DNA from: Lachnospira eligens
Lineage (GTDB): Bacteria > Bacillota > Clostridia > Lachnospirales > Lachnospiraceae
Direction: 5' to 3'
NCBI RefSeq assembly: GCF_009680455.1
Contig: NZ_WKRD01000001.1
Coordinates: forward strand, 248,001-312,000
Length of the DNA: 64,000 bases
Made by a program: the position numbers and the translations under genes
Notes under the pieces: generated by a model
Database searches by the model: none
Told to the model about the DNA's origin: nothing
What the model saw: the letters and a program-made list of their open reading frames with translations, nothing else
Shown here: positions 1 through 8,861 of the stretch, in pieces
How the letters are laid out: the number at the start of each line of letters is the position of its first letter
How positions within the stretch are numbered: the stretch's first letter is position 1

Positions 1-1125
1 TTTATTCTCGTCATATATTCTGTAAACCTTCTTAAGTCCCGGGTTTGTTATCTTCTCGACATTTTCAGAAATCTTAATTCTTGGCTGGAATACTCCATTC
101 TCCTCTACTGCTGCAATCTTGTACACAGCTCCAAATACAGGATCAGACTTTGCTGTTATAAGTCTCTCACCTACACCAAAGCTGTCAATGCAACCGCCCT
201 GCTCTAAGATTGACATAATAGTCCATTCATCAAGACTGTTGGAAACAACTATCTTGCAGTCAGTAAGCCCCGCATCATCAAGCATTTTTCTTACCTTCTT
301 AGATAGGTATGCAAGGTCACCACTGTCAAGACGGATGCCCTTAAGACGCTTGCCCATTGGCTCAAGCACTTCCTTTGCACATCTGATGGCATTAGGAATA
401 CCTGATTTAACAACATCATAAGTATCTACAAGAAGCACAGTTGCATCCGGGTAATTCTCTGCATAATGCTTAAATGCTTCAAATTCATCACGATAGAACA
501 TTACCCAGCTGTGTGCCATTGTTCCACTGATTGGAATATTAAACATCTGACCGGCAAGAACAGTAGCTGTTCCAACCGCACCTCCGATGTAAGCTGCTCT
601 TGCACCATATACAGCTGCATCCATGTTATGTGCACGTCTTGCACCGAAATCTGATACAGCACGTCCCTTAGCTGAACGAACGATTCTTCTTGTCTTGGTC
701 GCAATAAGTGACTGGTGATTAACCTGAAGAAGAATTGCAGTCTCAACAAGCTGTGCATCAAGTAATGGTGCAACAACAGTGATTACAGGTTCATTAGGAT
801 ACATAATAGTTCCTTCCGGGAATGAATAAATATCTCCCCTGAACTTAAAATCAGCAAGGTATGCAAGGAATTCTTCCCCAAAAAGCCCCTGACCTCTTAA
901 GTATTCAATATCATCTTCATCAAAATGCAGATTCTCTATATATTCAATAATCTGTTCAAGACCTGCAAATATAGCATATCCGGCATTATCAGGATTCTTT
1001 CTGTAGAATACATCAAATGCAACCTTTCTTTCCTTGTCCTCATCCTTAAAATAACCATTAGCCATTGTAAGTTCATAAAAATCCATTACCATTGTAAGAT
1101 TTCTCTCATCAAACTGTTTCTTCAT
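1..1125 (-). CDS. pncB: Nicotinate phosphoribosyltransferase (3' end beyond window)
   Basis: This enzyme converts nicotinate plus PRPP to nicotinate mononucleotide in the NAD salvage pathway of the cytosol. The reading frame is open from an ATG at 1125 to the left edge, giving 375 codons of a family that is usually about 470-490 residues, so the C-terminus lies outside. The N-terminus MKKQFDERNLTMVMDFYELT is typical. Further in are the conserved FGARRAH block, the SGTMAHSW motif with the catalytic-loop histidine, and the IRLDSGDLAYLS phosphoribosyl-binding motif. AAGGAG sits at good spacing before the ATG. It is the last visible gene of a minus-strand group that begins with ispE. Identity is firm; whether it is co-transcribed with the DUF1934 gene 28 bp upstream is inferred. 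Confidence 0.93.
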   Translation of the reverse strand, partial: MKKQFDERNLTMVMDFYELTMANGYFKDEDKERKVAFDVFYRKNPDNAGYAIFAGLEQIIEYIENLHFDEDDIEYLRGQGLFGEEFLAYLADFKFRGDIYSFPEGTIMYPNEPVITVVAPLLDAQLVETAILLQVNHQSLIATKTRRIVRSAKGRAVSDFGARRAHNMDAAVYGARAAYIGGAVGTATVLAGQMFNIPISGTMAHSWVMFYRDEFEAFKHYAENYPDATVLLVDTYDVVKSGIPNAIRCAKEVLEPMGKRLKGIRLDSGDLAYLSKKVRKMLDDAGLTDCKIVVSNSLDEWTIMSILEQGGCIDSFGVGERLITAKSDPVFGAVYKIAAVEENGVFQPRIKISENVEKITNPGLKKVYRIYDENK

Positions 1126-1153
1126 AACTACTCCTTTTTCAAAGAAAAATGTA

Positions 1154-1645
1154 CTATTCATCAATTCTAAGTTCTCTGGTTGTTATTGTTATCTGCATAT
1201 CACAATCTGAAAGATGTTCACAATTCACTTCCATTCCATACACAAGATATATACTTATTGTATCCTCAGTTCGTTCAATTTCAAGACTTTTCGTTATAAT
1301 ACCAAGGCTCATATTTCCATAAGGTGTCTGGTAATAAGTCATATTTTTACTGCCCATGGTAAATCTCATCTTCGTAGATACAACGCCTTTCTTTGTCACT
1401 TCTACGCTGTCACCATCAATCTTAATTATGCTGCTTGACCGTTCCTGTGAGTCATCATATACTTCCTCATACCGTATATATTCCTTGCCGTTGACAACCG
1501 AGTATGTGCCGACATTTATAACTTCGACCTCATCGTCCTGTGACTCAATTACTTCAACCTCTTCACCATCACACGAGGCTTCCTCGTCCATTGTTCCCGT
1601 ATATAAACCTTTAATCTTAATAAAGACCTTATCCTTATTATTCAA
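1154..1645 (-). CDS. DUF1934 family beta-barrel protein (YwiB-like)
   Basis: This is a protein of about 163 residues that matches the DUF1934/YwiB group of small calycin-like beta-barrel proteins, whose function is not established. Visible features are alternating beta-type segments, the central run GSKNMTYYQTPYGNMSLGI, and an acidic C-terminus ending ITTRELRIDE. I chose a TTG start at 1645 (reading LNNKDKVFIKI) because GGAGGAAGGA lies directly before it. An upstream ATG at 1687 would overlap the end of spoIIR and has no such site. It lies between spoIIR and the nicotinate phosphoribosyltransferase gene and is probably translated from the same message as spoIIR. Confidence 0.75.
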   Translation of the reverse strand: MNNKDKVFIKIKGLYTGTMDEEASCDGEEVEVIESQDDEVEVINVGTYSVVNGKEYIRYEEVYDDSQERSSSIIKIDGDSVEVTKKGVVSTKMRFTMGSKNMTYYQTPYGNMSLGIITKSLEIERTEDTISIYLVYGMEVNCEHLSDCDMQITITTRELRIDE

Positions 1646-1667
1646 TCGTCCTTCCTCCACTGACTGC

Positions 1668-2303
1668 TTATAACCCAAGCAGTTCATTTATAAATGTTAA
1701 ATATTTAAATCTGACTTTACAGCCCCTGTCAGTTACTGTCTTATATTCTTCGTCTGTAAGAACTCCTGCAAGCTTTTCCTTAGAATTCTCTGGAACTACG
1801 CCATACACCGCATCCACAAAACATAATGGCGGATACAGCACACACCACCAGTTCTTTCCCTCTGCATCACCTATATCAACTCTGAAAGCCTCATAGTATC
1901 CTGCAGGAAATGTTACATCACCGTATGATTTAACCGGAAAATAACTTTTCTCAAAATACACGCTTACATCTTCCATAAATCCATTATCCCGTAAGGTTTT
2001 AATAGCAACATTTCTGATATTATCACTTTCTGCCTCTAATATAGCTCTTGACTCTGAAAGAGAATCTGACTCTGAAAGAGCCGGTCTTATGTAATCAACT
2101 ACTGCTTCCTTAACCTTAAGCTTAACCTCCTGGTCTTCCTGAGAATCACTGTTGGCCCTCACATGGAATCTTATAATACTCTCAGATATGCCTTCTGTAA
2201 CTGCCTCTAAATTTCCTGCATAAGACACTCTGTAATAACCAACCAGTCCACTGACAACTATTATAACAATAAGCAGAATTCCAAGTTTCTTTTTAATATT
2301 CAT
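1668..2303 (-). CDS. spoIIR: Stage II sporulation protein R
   Basis: SpoIIR is the forespore-made signal protein that crosses the septum and triggers SpoIIGA to process pro-sigma-E in the mother cell. The 211-residue product starts MNIKKKLGIL with one N-terminal membrane/signal segment (about residues 7-25). It carries the family hallmarks RFHVRANSDS, the KLKVKEAVVDYI region, and the C-terminal GxNWWCVLYPPLCFVDA block. The start at 2303 follows a GGGGG ribosome site; longer upstream frames lack one. A terminator lies upstream (2388-2410), so the gene probably has its own promoter, and a sigma-F-like one is visible. It is evidence that the organism belongs to a spore-forming lineage. Confidence 0.92.
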   Translation of the reverse strand: MNIKKKLGILLIVIIVVSGLVGYYRVSYAGNLEAVTEGISESIIRFHVRANSDSQEDQEVKLKVKEAVVDYIRPALSESDSLSESRAILEAESDNIRNVAIKTLRDNGFMEDVSVYFEKSYFPVKSYGDVTFPAGYYEAFRVDIGDAEGKNWWCVLYPPLCFVDAVYGVVPENSKEKLAGVLTDEEYKTVTDRGCKVRFKYLTFINELLGL

Positions 2304-2339
2304 ATGATATTTACCCCCTGATATATCTTCATATCTGGG

Positions 2340-2367
2340 ATTATATCCATATATTTGCATAATAAAC
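2340..2367 (-). promoter_or_regulatory. Candidate sigma-F-type promoter for spoIIR
   Basis: On the minus strand GTTTA (2363-2367) is followed after 14 bp by GGATATAAT (2340-2348). This is close to the sigma-F pattern GYWTA then GGNRANANT, with one departure (T for R). The spacing is about one base short. The same box also contains a consensus sigma-A TATAAT with a poor -35. It lies between the gntR terminator and spoIIR. The assignment rests on motif resemblance and the known sigma-F control of spoIIR in Bacillus. Confidence 0.4.
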
Positions 2368-2379
2368 AGAATTTTACAA

Positions 2380-2410
2380 ACTAACAAAGGCTGGCATATA
2401 CAGCCAGCCT
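2380..2410 (-). terminator. Rho-independent terminator after the GntR gene
   Basis: On the minus strand AGGCTGGC and GCCAGCCT form a perfect 8-bp GC-rich stem with a 7-base loop, followed by TTGTTAGTTTG. It starts 17 bp past the gntR stop codon and separates gntR from spoIIR. Confidence 0.75.
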
Positions 2411-2426
2411 CCGTGTAATCTAAAGA

Positions 2427-3077
2427 TTATTTGTTAAGAAGTCTGATAATACCCTTTTCCTGATTAGTAATATGCTGTCTTATGACAATCTTAGTATTTT
2501 CTTCATCTTTCTTAGAAAGCTTATCAATGATGTCATTATGTTCGCTGATAAGAATAGAATGTGCTCTTGCATCCTTAACATATTCCAGTCTGTATCTGTA
2601 CATCTGCTCTCTTAAGTTATTAATAATCTGAATAAGTCTCTGATTATCTGTCATTGCATATATAATATCATGGAAATTCACATCAGCATCTACAATTGCA
2701 ACCACATCCTTAGATATAATTGCTGCCTCGAATCTCTTATTTGCCATCTTAAGCTCTTCAATACGCTCCGGAGTAACATTGCGGCATGCAAGTGTTGCTG
2801 CAAGCTCCTCAAGTGCTGCTCTTACCTCAAGGACATCTCTCATGTCCTTCTCGGTTATATGGGCAACCTCTGCTCCCTTTCTTGGAATCATTATAACAAG
2901 ACCCTCCAGCTCAAGCTTTCTGATTGCCTCTCTTATAGGAGTTCTGCTCACTCCAAGCTTATCGGCGAGTTGAATTTCCATAAGCCTTTCACCTGGCTCC
3001 ATCTCACCACGGAGAATTGCCTGTCTTAAAGTATTAAAAACCACATCTCTTAATGGAAGATAGTCATTAACATCCAT
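2427..3077 (-). CDS. GntR family transcriptional regulator (FadR/FCD type)
   Basis: This is a DNA-binding regulator of about 216 residues. The N-terminal winged helix (about residues 5-70) contains LGVSRTPIREAIRKLELEGL, the recognition-helix signature of the FadR subfamily. The rest is an all-helical FCD effector domain with the metal-binding style pattern NFHD and a later HNDI. I prefer the ATG at 3077 (MDVNDYLPL), preceded by AAAGGTG at good spacing; an ATG at 3095 is also possible. It lies between ispE and spoIIR and ends at a strong terminator. Its ligand and targets cannot be read from the sequence. Confidence 0.88.
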   Translation of the reverse strand: MDVNDYLPLRDVVFNTLRQAILRGEMEPGERLMEIQLADKLGVSRTPIREAIRKLELEGLVIMIPRKGAEVAHITEKDMRDVLEVRAALEELAATLACRNVTPERIEELKMANKRFEAAIISKDVVAIVDADVNFHDIIYAMTDNQRLIQIINNLREQMYRYRLEYVKDARAHSILISEHNDIIDKLSKKDEENTKIVIRQHITNQEKGIIRLLNK

Positions 3078-3147
3078 CTTAAGTTCACCTTTCATATAAA
3101 ACCTTGCCTTTCTCTATTACTCTGAATGTGTATTATTTCCACATATA

Positions 3148-4014
3148 TTATGGTGTAAATGTTTCCGTTGTATACACCTGCCTTGCCTCGCCCTTCTGTC
3201 TTAAGAACTGCTGACAGGCTATCATTGATTGTTCATCTGGAAATATTCCAAAAACTGTCGGTCCACTGCCACTCATCATGGCATTAATTGCACCATGTTC
3301 TATCATATCTTTCTTAATGCTGTCAATGACAGGATACAACGGCACTGTAACTGACTCTAAAACATTTCCCATTCTTGAAGCAACAAGTGCAACATCCTTT
3401 AACTTAATAGCCTCAATTATTCCATCTATATCTGGATGCAGCTTAACATCTGTGTTATCCAGTTTCTCATACACAAGCTTAGTTGATACATTTACCGGAG
3501 GCTTTGCTATAAGAATATGACAAAATGGCATATCCGGAAGCCTTGTAAGCTTCTCTCCAATTCCTTCAGCTAATGCTGTTCCTCTCATAAGACAGTATGG
3601 AACATCTGCCCCAATCTCAACACCAAGCTTCATAAGCTCTCTCATTGGAACATTAAGTTCGAAAAGCCTGTTCATTCCAAATAATGCACATGCCGCATCA
3701 CTTGAACCTCCAGCCATTCCTGCCGCAACCGGAATGAATTTATTAAGATCAACCTCAATTCCTCCATCCAGCTTATACTTATTCTTCATAAGCATAATTG
3801 CCTTATAAACAAGATTATTCTCATTCACAGGTAGAAATCCTATATTAGTCTTAATTCTTATCTCTTCCTCCGGAATCCTTGTCATTATAATACGGTCATA
3901 CAAACCAACAGTCTGCATTACCATTCTTACATCATGATACCCGTTCTCGCGTCTTCCAATAACATCAAGTCCAAGATTAATCTTGGCTCTTGCCTTTAAT
4001 CTGATACTTTCCAT
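3148..4014 (-). CDS. ispE: 4-diphosphocytidyl-2-C-methyl-D-erythritol kinase
   Basis: IspE phosphorylates CDP-methylerythritol in the MEP route to isoprenoid precursors, which also supplies the undecaprenyl carrier used by the wall genes in this window. The 288-residue length is normal. It opens with KARAKINLGLDVIGRRENGYHD, holding the catalytic lysine and substrate histidine region. The GHMP kinase ATP loop PVAAGMAGGSSDAA is intact at about residues 91-104, and the third motif MMSGSGPTVFGIF is near residue 248. The ribosome site is AGGT before the ATG at 4014. It is the first gene of the leftmost minus-strand group. Confidence 0.95.
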   Translation of the reverse strand: MESIRLKARAKINLGLDVIGRRENGYHDVRMVMQTVGLYDRIIMTRIPEEEIRIKTNIGFLPVNENNLVYKAIMLMKNKYKLDGGIEVDLNKFIPVAAGMAGGSSDAACALFGMNRLFELNVPMRELMKLGVEIGADVPYCLMRGTALAEGIGEKLTRLPDMPFCHILIAKPPVNVSTKLVYEKLDNTDVKLHPDIDGIIEAIKLKDVALVASRMGNVLESVTVPLYPVIDSIKKDMIEHGAINAMMSGSGPTVFGIFPDEQSMIACQQFLRQKGEARQVYTTETFTP

Positions 4015-4105
4015 ATATTACCTAACCTTGTATACAAAATCCATTTTCAAAACTATTATATTAAAGATATTGTATAAAATCAAGTACAATATTTAAAATG
4101 CACTT

Positions 4106-4939
4106 TTAAAAAGTTTCATTTTTACGGTACTTATGTGGAGATATCCCCTTTGCTTTCCTGAAAGCATCTCCAAAATAATTACTGTCATTAAAGCCACATT
4201 CAAATGCAATATCAGTAATTGATTTGTTTGTTTCAAGCAGCAGATTGCAGGCGTTCTGAATTCTTACATTAATAATGTACTCCTTAAATCCAAATCCGGT
4301 TGCTGTCTTAAATTTCTTTGAAAGATATGACCTGCTAAGATTAAATTTATCTGCAACATACTCTAAAGACAGATTATCTGCATAATGTTCATATATATAT
4401 GTGGCAACCTCCTGAATAATCCTGTTATCCACATCTATTTCCTTAATAACATTTTCCTCATAATTCTTACAGCGGATAATAAACAGCAGAAGTTCAATCA
4501 GGCCAACCTTTATAAATGCCGGCGACAGCTCATCAGGAGAATCATTTTCAAATAGCAGTTTGTCAAGCAGAGCAACAACATAATCTCTTCTTTTTTCAGG
4601 AATATTAACAACTCCAGGCTTCATGCAATTTTCCATAAGTTCTTTACCAGTCTGGTTCTGAATCCATTCAGTTGCATCATTTCTAAAGCTTATAACAATT
4701 CTTTCATGCATTCCTTTTCCATTATAAGTTGTCCTGTGAAGACATCCGCTTGGAACAATAACAAGATCACCCTTTCCGAACTTATAAATGTTGTGGTCAA
4801 TAAAGCTTGTACACTCTCCGCTCGAAAGATAGAATATCTCATTAAACGGATGCACATGTGCCCCTACCCCTGTACTACAACTGGTATTACTTCTTTTTAT
4901 CCTCTTGATATCAAAATCCTTCGACATATCCTGAAACAT
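4106..4939 (-). CDS. AraC family regulator with N-terminal cupin
   Basis: This transcription factor of about 277 residues has a cupin sensor and an AraC-type DNA-binding domain. The N-terminal half has the cupin histidines in GAHVHPFNEIFYL and the GDLVIVPSGCLHRT strand pair. The C-terminal ~100 residues contain two helix-turn-helix units, with NLSRSYLSKKFK and the signature IAFECGFNDSNYFGDAFRKAKGIS. I chose the ATG at 4939 because AAGGAGTGG precedes it; an upstream GTG at 4963 would place the ribosome site inside the gene. It is divergent from the MATE transporter, so it plausibly controls that gene, probably in response to a small sugar-like ligand. The ligand is unknown. Confidence 0.87.
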   Translation of the reverse strand: MFQDMSKDFDIKRIKRSNTSCSTGVGAHVHPFNEIFYLSSGECTSFIDHNIYKFGKGDLVIVPSGCLHRTTYNGKGMHERIVISFRNDATEWIQNQTGKELMENCMKPGVVNIPEKRRDYVVALLDKLLFENDSPDELSPAFIKVGLIELLLFIIRCKNYEENVIKEIDVDNRIIQEVATYIYEHYADNLSLEYVADKFNLSRSYLSKKFKTATGFGFKEYIINVRIQNACNLLLETNKSITDIAFECGFNDSNYFGDAFRKAKGISPHKYRKNETF

Positions 4940-5064
4940 ATAACCACTCCTTATCTCAAACACATTTGCGTCTATTATAGTAATTTTTCTGTATTATAAA
5001 GAATATTTTTTCGTTTAATTGTAGAAATCACTGTTTTTTATGCTTATATTATGTATAAAGGATT

Positions 5065-5093
5065 TTGAAATGTCAACAAATAATCAGTATTTT
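5065..5093 (+). promoter_or_regulatory. Candidate sigma-A promoter for the MATE gene
   Basis: TTGAAA (5065-5070) and TATTTT (5088-5093) are separated by 17 bp, about 60 bp before the transporter start. The surrounding 216-bp AraC/MATE intergenic region is very AT-rich and should also hold the AraC operator, but I could not define one. Confidence 0.4.
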
Positions 5094-5155
5094 GATTATT
5101 TTTCTGTATTTAAAGAAACATTTTTAACATATTTATTAAAACAAGGGGGCTTATC

Positions 5156-6538
5156 ATGGCAAAACCAATAAGTGAAGATAAAAGAAATATGATTCTTAAT
5201 GGTAATCTCTTTCATGCAATTCTCATGCTTGCAATTCCAGTTATGATCAATAGTTTTATCCAGTCAATGTACAATCTTACAGATACTTTCTGGCTGGGAA
5301 GAATAGGTACTGAGAACCAGTCGGCTATCACGCTTGTTTCACCTTTCCAGAATATCCTGATTAATTTCGGTAACGGCATAACAACTGCAGGTGCAATCCT
5401 TATATCACAGTACCTCGGTGCAAGAGAGGATGAACAGGCTAATTCAATGGCTAACCACATCTGCCTTACTTCACTTGCATTTTCAGTATTATGCGCACTT
5501 ATATGCTGGCTTGTCTCTCCGGGACTTGTGAAATGGCTCGGCGCTGAAGGAAGTATATATAAATACGGACTTACATACATAAGAATTGTAGTACTTGATC
5601 TGCCTTTTCTGTTTACCATTAACCTCTTCACATCAGTCAAACAGTCTCAGGGCGACACAGTAAAACCAATGCTTCTTAATATGTTTGGCGTTGTTATTAA
5701 TCTTATATTAGACCCGTTATTCCTTATGGTTTTCAAATGGGGTATCGCTGGTGCTGCCCTTGCAACTCTCATTGCCAAAATTCCATGTGCAGTGATTGCA
5801 CTTATTGTACTTACAAGACCAGAACAGCTTATAAGAATTAATTTCAGGGGATTTAAGTTTGATAAAAGCAAGATGGGTTCGATTGTAAAAATCGGACTTC
5901 CAACAGCAATCGGCGGAAGCACTATGCAGCTTGGTTTCCTTCTTATGACTAAAAATGTTAATGCTTACGGATTTATTGCAACAAGCGCTTATGGTATCGG
6001 AAACAAGATAAACAGCATCATTACAATGCCTGCAAATGGTATCGGCTCCGCCATATCAACTATAGTGGGACAAAATATTGGTGCCGGACAGAAAGACAGA
6101 GCAGACAAGGCTTACCATTACGCACTCCGTATGGGTGCACTGTTTCTGTTATTCTTTGGTTTGATTCTATCAAGAAGATTTATATCTCAGGCTATGGTAA
6201 CATTTTTCTCGACTGATGAAAGAGTTATTCCGCTGGCAACAGATTTTCTCTCACTTATGGCATTCTGGTGCTGGAGCAACGCATTTTACAATGTCACTCA
6301 GGGACTTTTTCAGGGAAGCGGTCACACCATGATAACCATGATTGTCGACGCTTCAAGAATCTGGATATTCCGTCTGCTGACCCTCTGGGTATGTGCCAAT
6401 GTGCTTAATATGGGGGTTGAATCTGTATGGTATGCTGTCGTAATCAGTAATGGAACATCCGCTGCCATACTTTATGGCCTCTACTGGACAGGAATATGGA
6501 AGAAATCTACTATAAAAATTGAAAAAACAGAAGGTTAA
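5156..6538 (+). CDS. MATE family efflux transporter
   Basis: This is a 460-residue polytopic membrane protein of the MATE (multi-antimicrobial extrusion) family, expected to export cationic drugs or metabolites using a sodium or proton gradient. Twelve hydrophobic segments can be followed. The N-terminal repeat begins HAILMLAIPVMINSFIQSMY and contains NLTDTFWLGRIG. The second repeat begins at IGLPTAIGGSTMQLGF, with the internal-repeat pattern IVGQNIGAGQ. AAGGGGG precedes the ATG at 5156. It stands alone on the plus strand, divergent from an AraC regulator. The substrate cannot be predicted. Confidence 0.93.
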   Translation: MAKPISEDKRNMILNGNLFHAILMLAIPVMINSFIQSMYNLTDTFWLGRIGTENQSAITLVSPFQNILINFGNGITTAGAILISQYLGAREDEQANSMANHICLTSLAFSVLCALICWLVSPGLVKWLGAEGSIYKYGLTYIRIVVLDLPFLFTINLFTSVKQSQGDTVKPMLLNMFGVVINLILDPLFLMVFKWGIAGAALATLIAKIPCAVIALIVLTRPEQLIRINFRGFKFDKSKMGSIVKIGLPTAIGGSTMQLGFLLMTKNVNAYGFIATSAYGIGNKINSIITMPANGIGSAISTIVGQNIGAGQKDRADKAYHYALRMGALFLLFFGLILSRRFISQAMVTFFSTDERVIPLATDFLSLMAFWCWSNAFYNVTQGLFQGSGHTMITMIVDASRIWIFRLLTLWVCANVLNMGVESVWYAVVISNGTSAAILYGLYWTGIWKKSTIKIEKTEG

Positions 6539-6562
6539 TTAAAGAAATACATTTACCGATAT
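6536..6562 (+). promoter_or_regulatory. Candidate sigma-D/FliA promoter
   Basis: TAAT (6536-6539), 15 bp, then ACCGATAT (6555-6562) differs from the sigma-D consensus TAAA-N15-GCCGATAT at only two positions. The -35 overlaps the stop codon of the MATE gene. The next start codon is 42 bp downstream, behind a perfect AGGAGGG site. Confidence 0.5.
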
Positions 6563-6604
6563 ACACTATAGAAACACTACAATAAAAGTCCAAGGAGGGA
6601 TATA

Positions 6605-7207
6605 ATGTCATTAAACGGAGTTAATTCAAATTATCAGGCTTATGAAACAAATACTGTTTCTGGTTCTGATAAGAAGGTTTCAACTAAAGAGATTTCTAAG
6701 ACTACAGCTTATTCAGGTGTAGCGGCAACTTATGAACATGCTTCACAGTCTGAAGGTTTAGTAGCAGCTGTTAACAAGAAAGCTTCTAACGCTTCTATTG
6801 TTGCCCAGTTAAAGGCTGACCAGGAAACACGCATGGCTCAGATGCAAAGCCTCGTTACTAAGATGTTCTCTAAACAGGGAATAACTATTGGAACTGCTGA
6901 TGATATGTGGAAAGCACTTGCAGGCGGTAACTTCACAGCAGACGCTGACACTATTGCACAGGCTAAGGAAGATATTTCTGAAAACGGTTACTGGGGTGTT
7001 AAACAGACATCTGAAAGAATCTTCTCATTTGCACAGGCACTCGCAGGTGATGATGAAGAAAAGATGACTAAGATGAAAGAAGCATTTGAAAAAGGTTTTA
7101 AAGAAGCCACTAAAACATGGGGCAAGAAACTCCCTGATATTTCCCAGAACACAAGAGATGCTGTTCTTAAGAAATTCGACGATTACTTTGCCGGTAAGAA
7201 TTCATAA
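6605..7207 (+). CDS. Conserved protein of unknown function, possibly in the motility regulon
   Basis: I do not recognise this 200-residue protein with certainty. It has no signal peptide, no cysteine and no membrane segment. The first ~60 residues are Ser/Thr/Ala/Asn-rich and look flexible (MSLNGVNSNYQAYETNT). The rest is helical: a predicted amphipathic stretch around residues 65-95, then the EDISENGYWGVKQTSERIF region, and a basic/acidic helical tail ending LPDISQNTRDAVLKKFDDYF. The ribosome site AGGAGGG is strong. A sigma-D-like promoter upstream suggests co-regulation with flagellar genes. A long hairpin terminator follows. Codon use is rich in Lys/Ala GCT/AAG, suggesting high expression. 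Confidence 0.75.
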   Translation: MSLNGVNSNYQAYETNTVSGSDKKVSTKEISKTTAYSGVAATYEHASQSEGLVAAVNKKASNASIVAQLKADQETRMAQMQSLVTKMFSKQGITIGTADDMWKALAGGNFTADADTIAQAKEDISENGYWGVKQTSERIFSFAQALAGDDEEKMTKMKEAFEKGFKEATKTWGKKLPDISQNTRDAVLKKFDDYFAGKNS

Positions 7208-7210
7208 TCA

Positions 7211-7258
7211 GACATAAAAAGAGGTACAGACTTTACAGACTGTACCTCTTTTTATGTC
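7211..7258. terminator. Bidirectional terminator, 19-bp perfect stem
   Basis: Positions 7211-7229 and 7240-7258 are perfect inverted repeats with a 10-base loop. The stem carries A5 on one side and T5 on the other, so it works as an intrinsic terminator in both directions. It separates the convergent 200-residue gene and the SPOCS/LysM gene, whose stop codon overlaps its right end. Confidence 0.9.
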
Positions 7259-8841
7259 TATGCCTTCACAAGAAGAAGCTTGGTACCCCGTGGTATAATC
7301 ACAGACTCTGACAGTCCATCAGCACATTTAGGATTACTTGCCTTTATTGAATCTGCTGTTGTATGATACATTTTAGATACATCCCATAATGTTTTAGTGC
7401 CATCAGCAATATACCCAGTCATTGACGGCATCTTTGACAGATTACATTTTTCTTCTGACATATAAGCACTTTTTATGCCACTATACTCAAAGTTTCTAAA
7501 AACAATTACATCCAGTGAAACTGATGATTTAACCTCTATTACACCAGCACTGTTTATTGTGGCTGAAAGCTGCTGTACTGACGGCTTTATGTTGTATTCA
7601 AGTGAATCTGGACTGACACCATCAATCTTAACTGTACCTGCAAACGGAATGATTGTATGCACACTGCCAAGCGGCTGACTGTCACTTGAAGTTATGTAAA
7701 ATACATTTGCACTTACAACACCTTCCGCAACCAGCTCTCCTTCTTTATATGTCACATCGTCAAGCTGCACCGTAGCTGTGCAGTTACATATCTGCATAAG
7801 GTCAGCATAATTCTCAAGCTGGAGATTACCTGAAACACGGCTTGATACATTATTACGTACAACAAGGCAACGCAGCTGTGTATCTGCATTCTCTATTTCC
7901 ATATCATATGAAGGCGAGTATATATCTGCTATAACATCCTTCTTACGCTCCTCATATGCTTTTACATCCATATCAAGAACCACTTCAACTGCAATATCGC
8001 GGTTTTCACCATCTAAGTCGGGCCGCTCCTCAACTGTCTTTCCAATTATCTGAAAATTAACATATGGAATCATATCTGCATTGCAACCACTTATATCCAG
8101 GCTTCCTTCAAATGATGCTGTTGTCTCGTACCATTGCACATTTCCTGTTTCTCCATTTCCTATATACATTACAAATATATCTAAATCACCAGCAAGCTTA
8201 AGTCCATCATCTGCAAGCCTTGTATTCAGATTTCTTACATCTACATCATCCCAGATTATTTCTTGTATCTCTGGTTTTCCTGCCGGAAGTGATACATTTT
8301 CTCTTATTCTGAAATTATCACGCTGATTAACTGCAAGCTGCACAAATTCCAATTCTTCCTTTAACTGCTGAATGTCCGTATTCTCCGTCTCATCCACACC
8401 CGTTATCATCTGTATATCCTGCAGACTCTCGCATATAAGTTTAAGGGTAACTATCGCCTTAACACTTATTTTTCTTGAATTAATTGCTTTAATACTAAGA
8501 TCTTCTATTGATGCCTGACATGTAACATAATCACCTGTACAGTCACCCGAAAGATTGACATTTTCAGAAAAACTCATTTTCCCTGTCATTTTGACCGGTT
8601 GCATTCTTTCTGAGTCAGATGATGCACCTATATAAAGAAGTGAAAATTTTAATTCCCCATCAACTGCAGCTTTATCCTTATTTACTTTTACACTGTCGGT
8701 CTGGACATTTCCCCATTCTTTCACTATAAGTTCAATATCATCTTTTGTGTCCGGCACATTAAAATCATCATCAAGCGTAATCTGTGCCACTGTATTACAT
8801 TTCAAACGATATTCATGAATATTTTCTGTTCTGAGTCTCAC
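7258..8841 (-). CDS. SPOCS (DUF3794) and LysM domain protein
   Basis: The 527-residue product has repeated SPOCS/DUF3794-type beta-rich domains: one in residues ~1-160, a second around 190-310, and a third around 330-450. The C-terminal ~45 residues are LysM-like, with DGTKTLWDVSKMYHTTADSI and a final IPRGTKLLLV. In the DUF3794 family these modules are linked to spore coat or envelope assembly, and LysM binds peptidoglycan. No signal peptide is visible, which fits a mother-cell coat protein. The start is GTG at 8841 behind GGAGG. It sits 20 bp after the PrcB-like lipoprotein gene. Role in sporulation is inferred from the family. Confidence 0.85.
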   Translation of the reverse strand: MRLRTENIHEYRLKCNTVAQITLDDDFNVPDTKDDIELIVKEWGNVQTDSVKVNKDKAAVDGELKFSLLYIGASSDSERMQPVKMTGKMSFSENVNLSGDCTGDYVTCQASIEDLSIKAINSRKISVKAIVTLKLICESLQDIQMITGVDETENTDIQQLKEELEFVQLAVNQRDNFRIRENVSLPAGKPEIQEIIWDDVDVRNLNTRLADDGLKLAGDLDIFVMYIGNGETGNVQWYETTASFEGSLDISGCNADMIPYVNFQIIGKTVEERPDLDGENRDIAVEVVLDMDVKAYEERKKDVIADIYSPSYDMEIENADTQLRCLVVRNNVSSRVSGNLQLENYADLMQICNCTATVQLDDVTYKEGELVAEGVVSANVFYITSSDSQPLGSVHTIIPFAGTVKIDGVSPDSLEYNIKPSVQQLSATINSAGVIEVKSSVSLDVIVFRNFEYSGIKSAYMSEEKCNLSKMPSMTGYIADGTKTLWDVSKMYHTTADSIKASNPKCADGLSESVIIPRGTKLLLVKA

Positions 8842-8861
8842 AGACTGACCTCCTATACATT

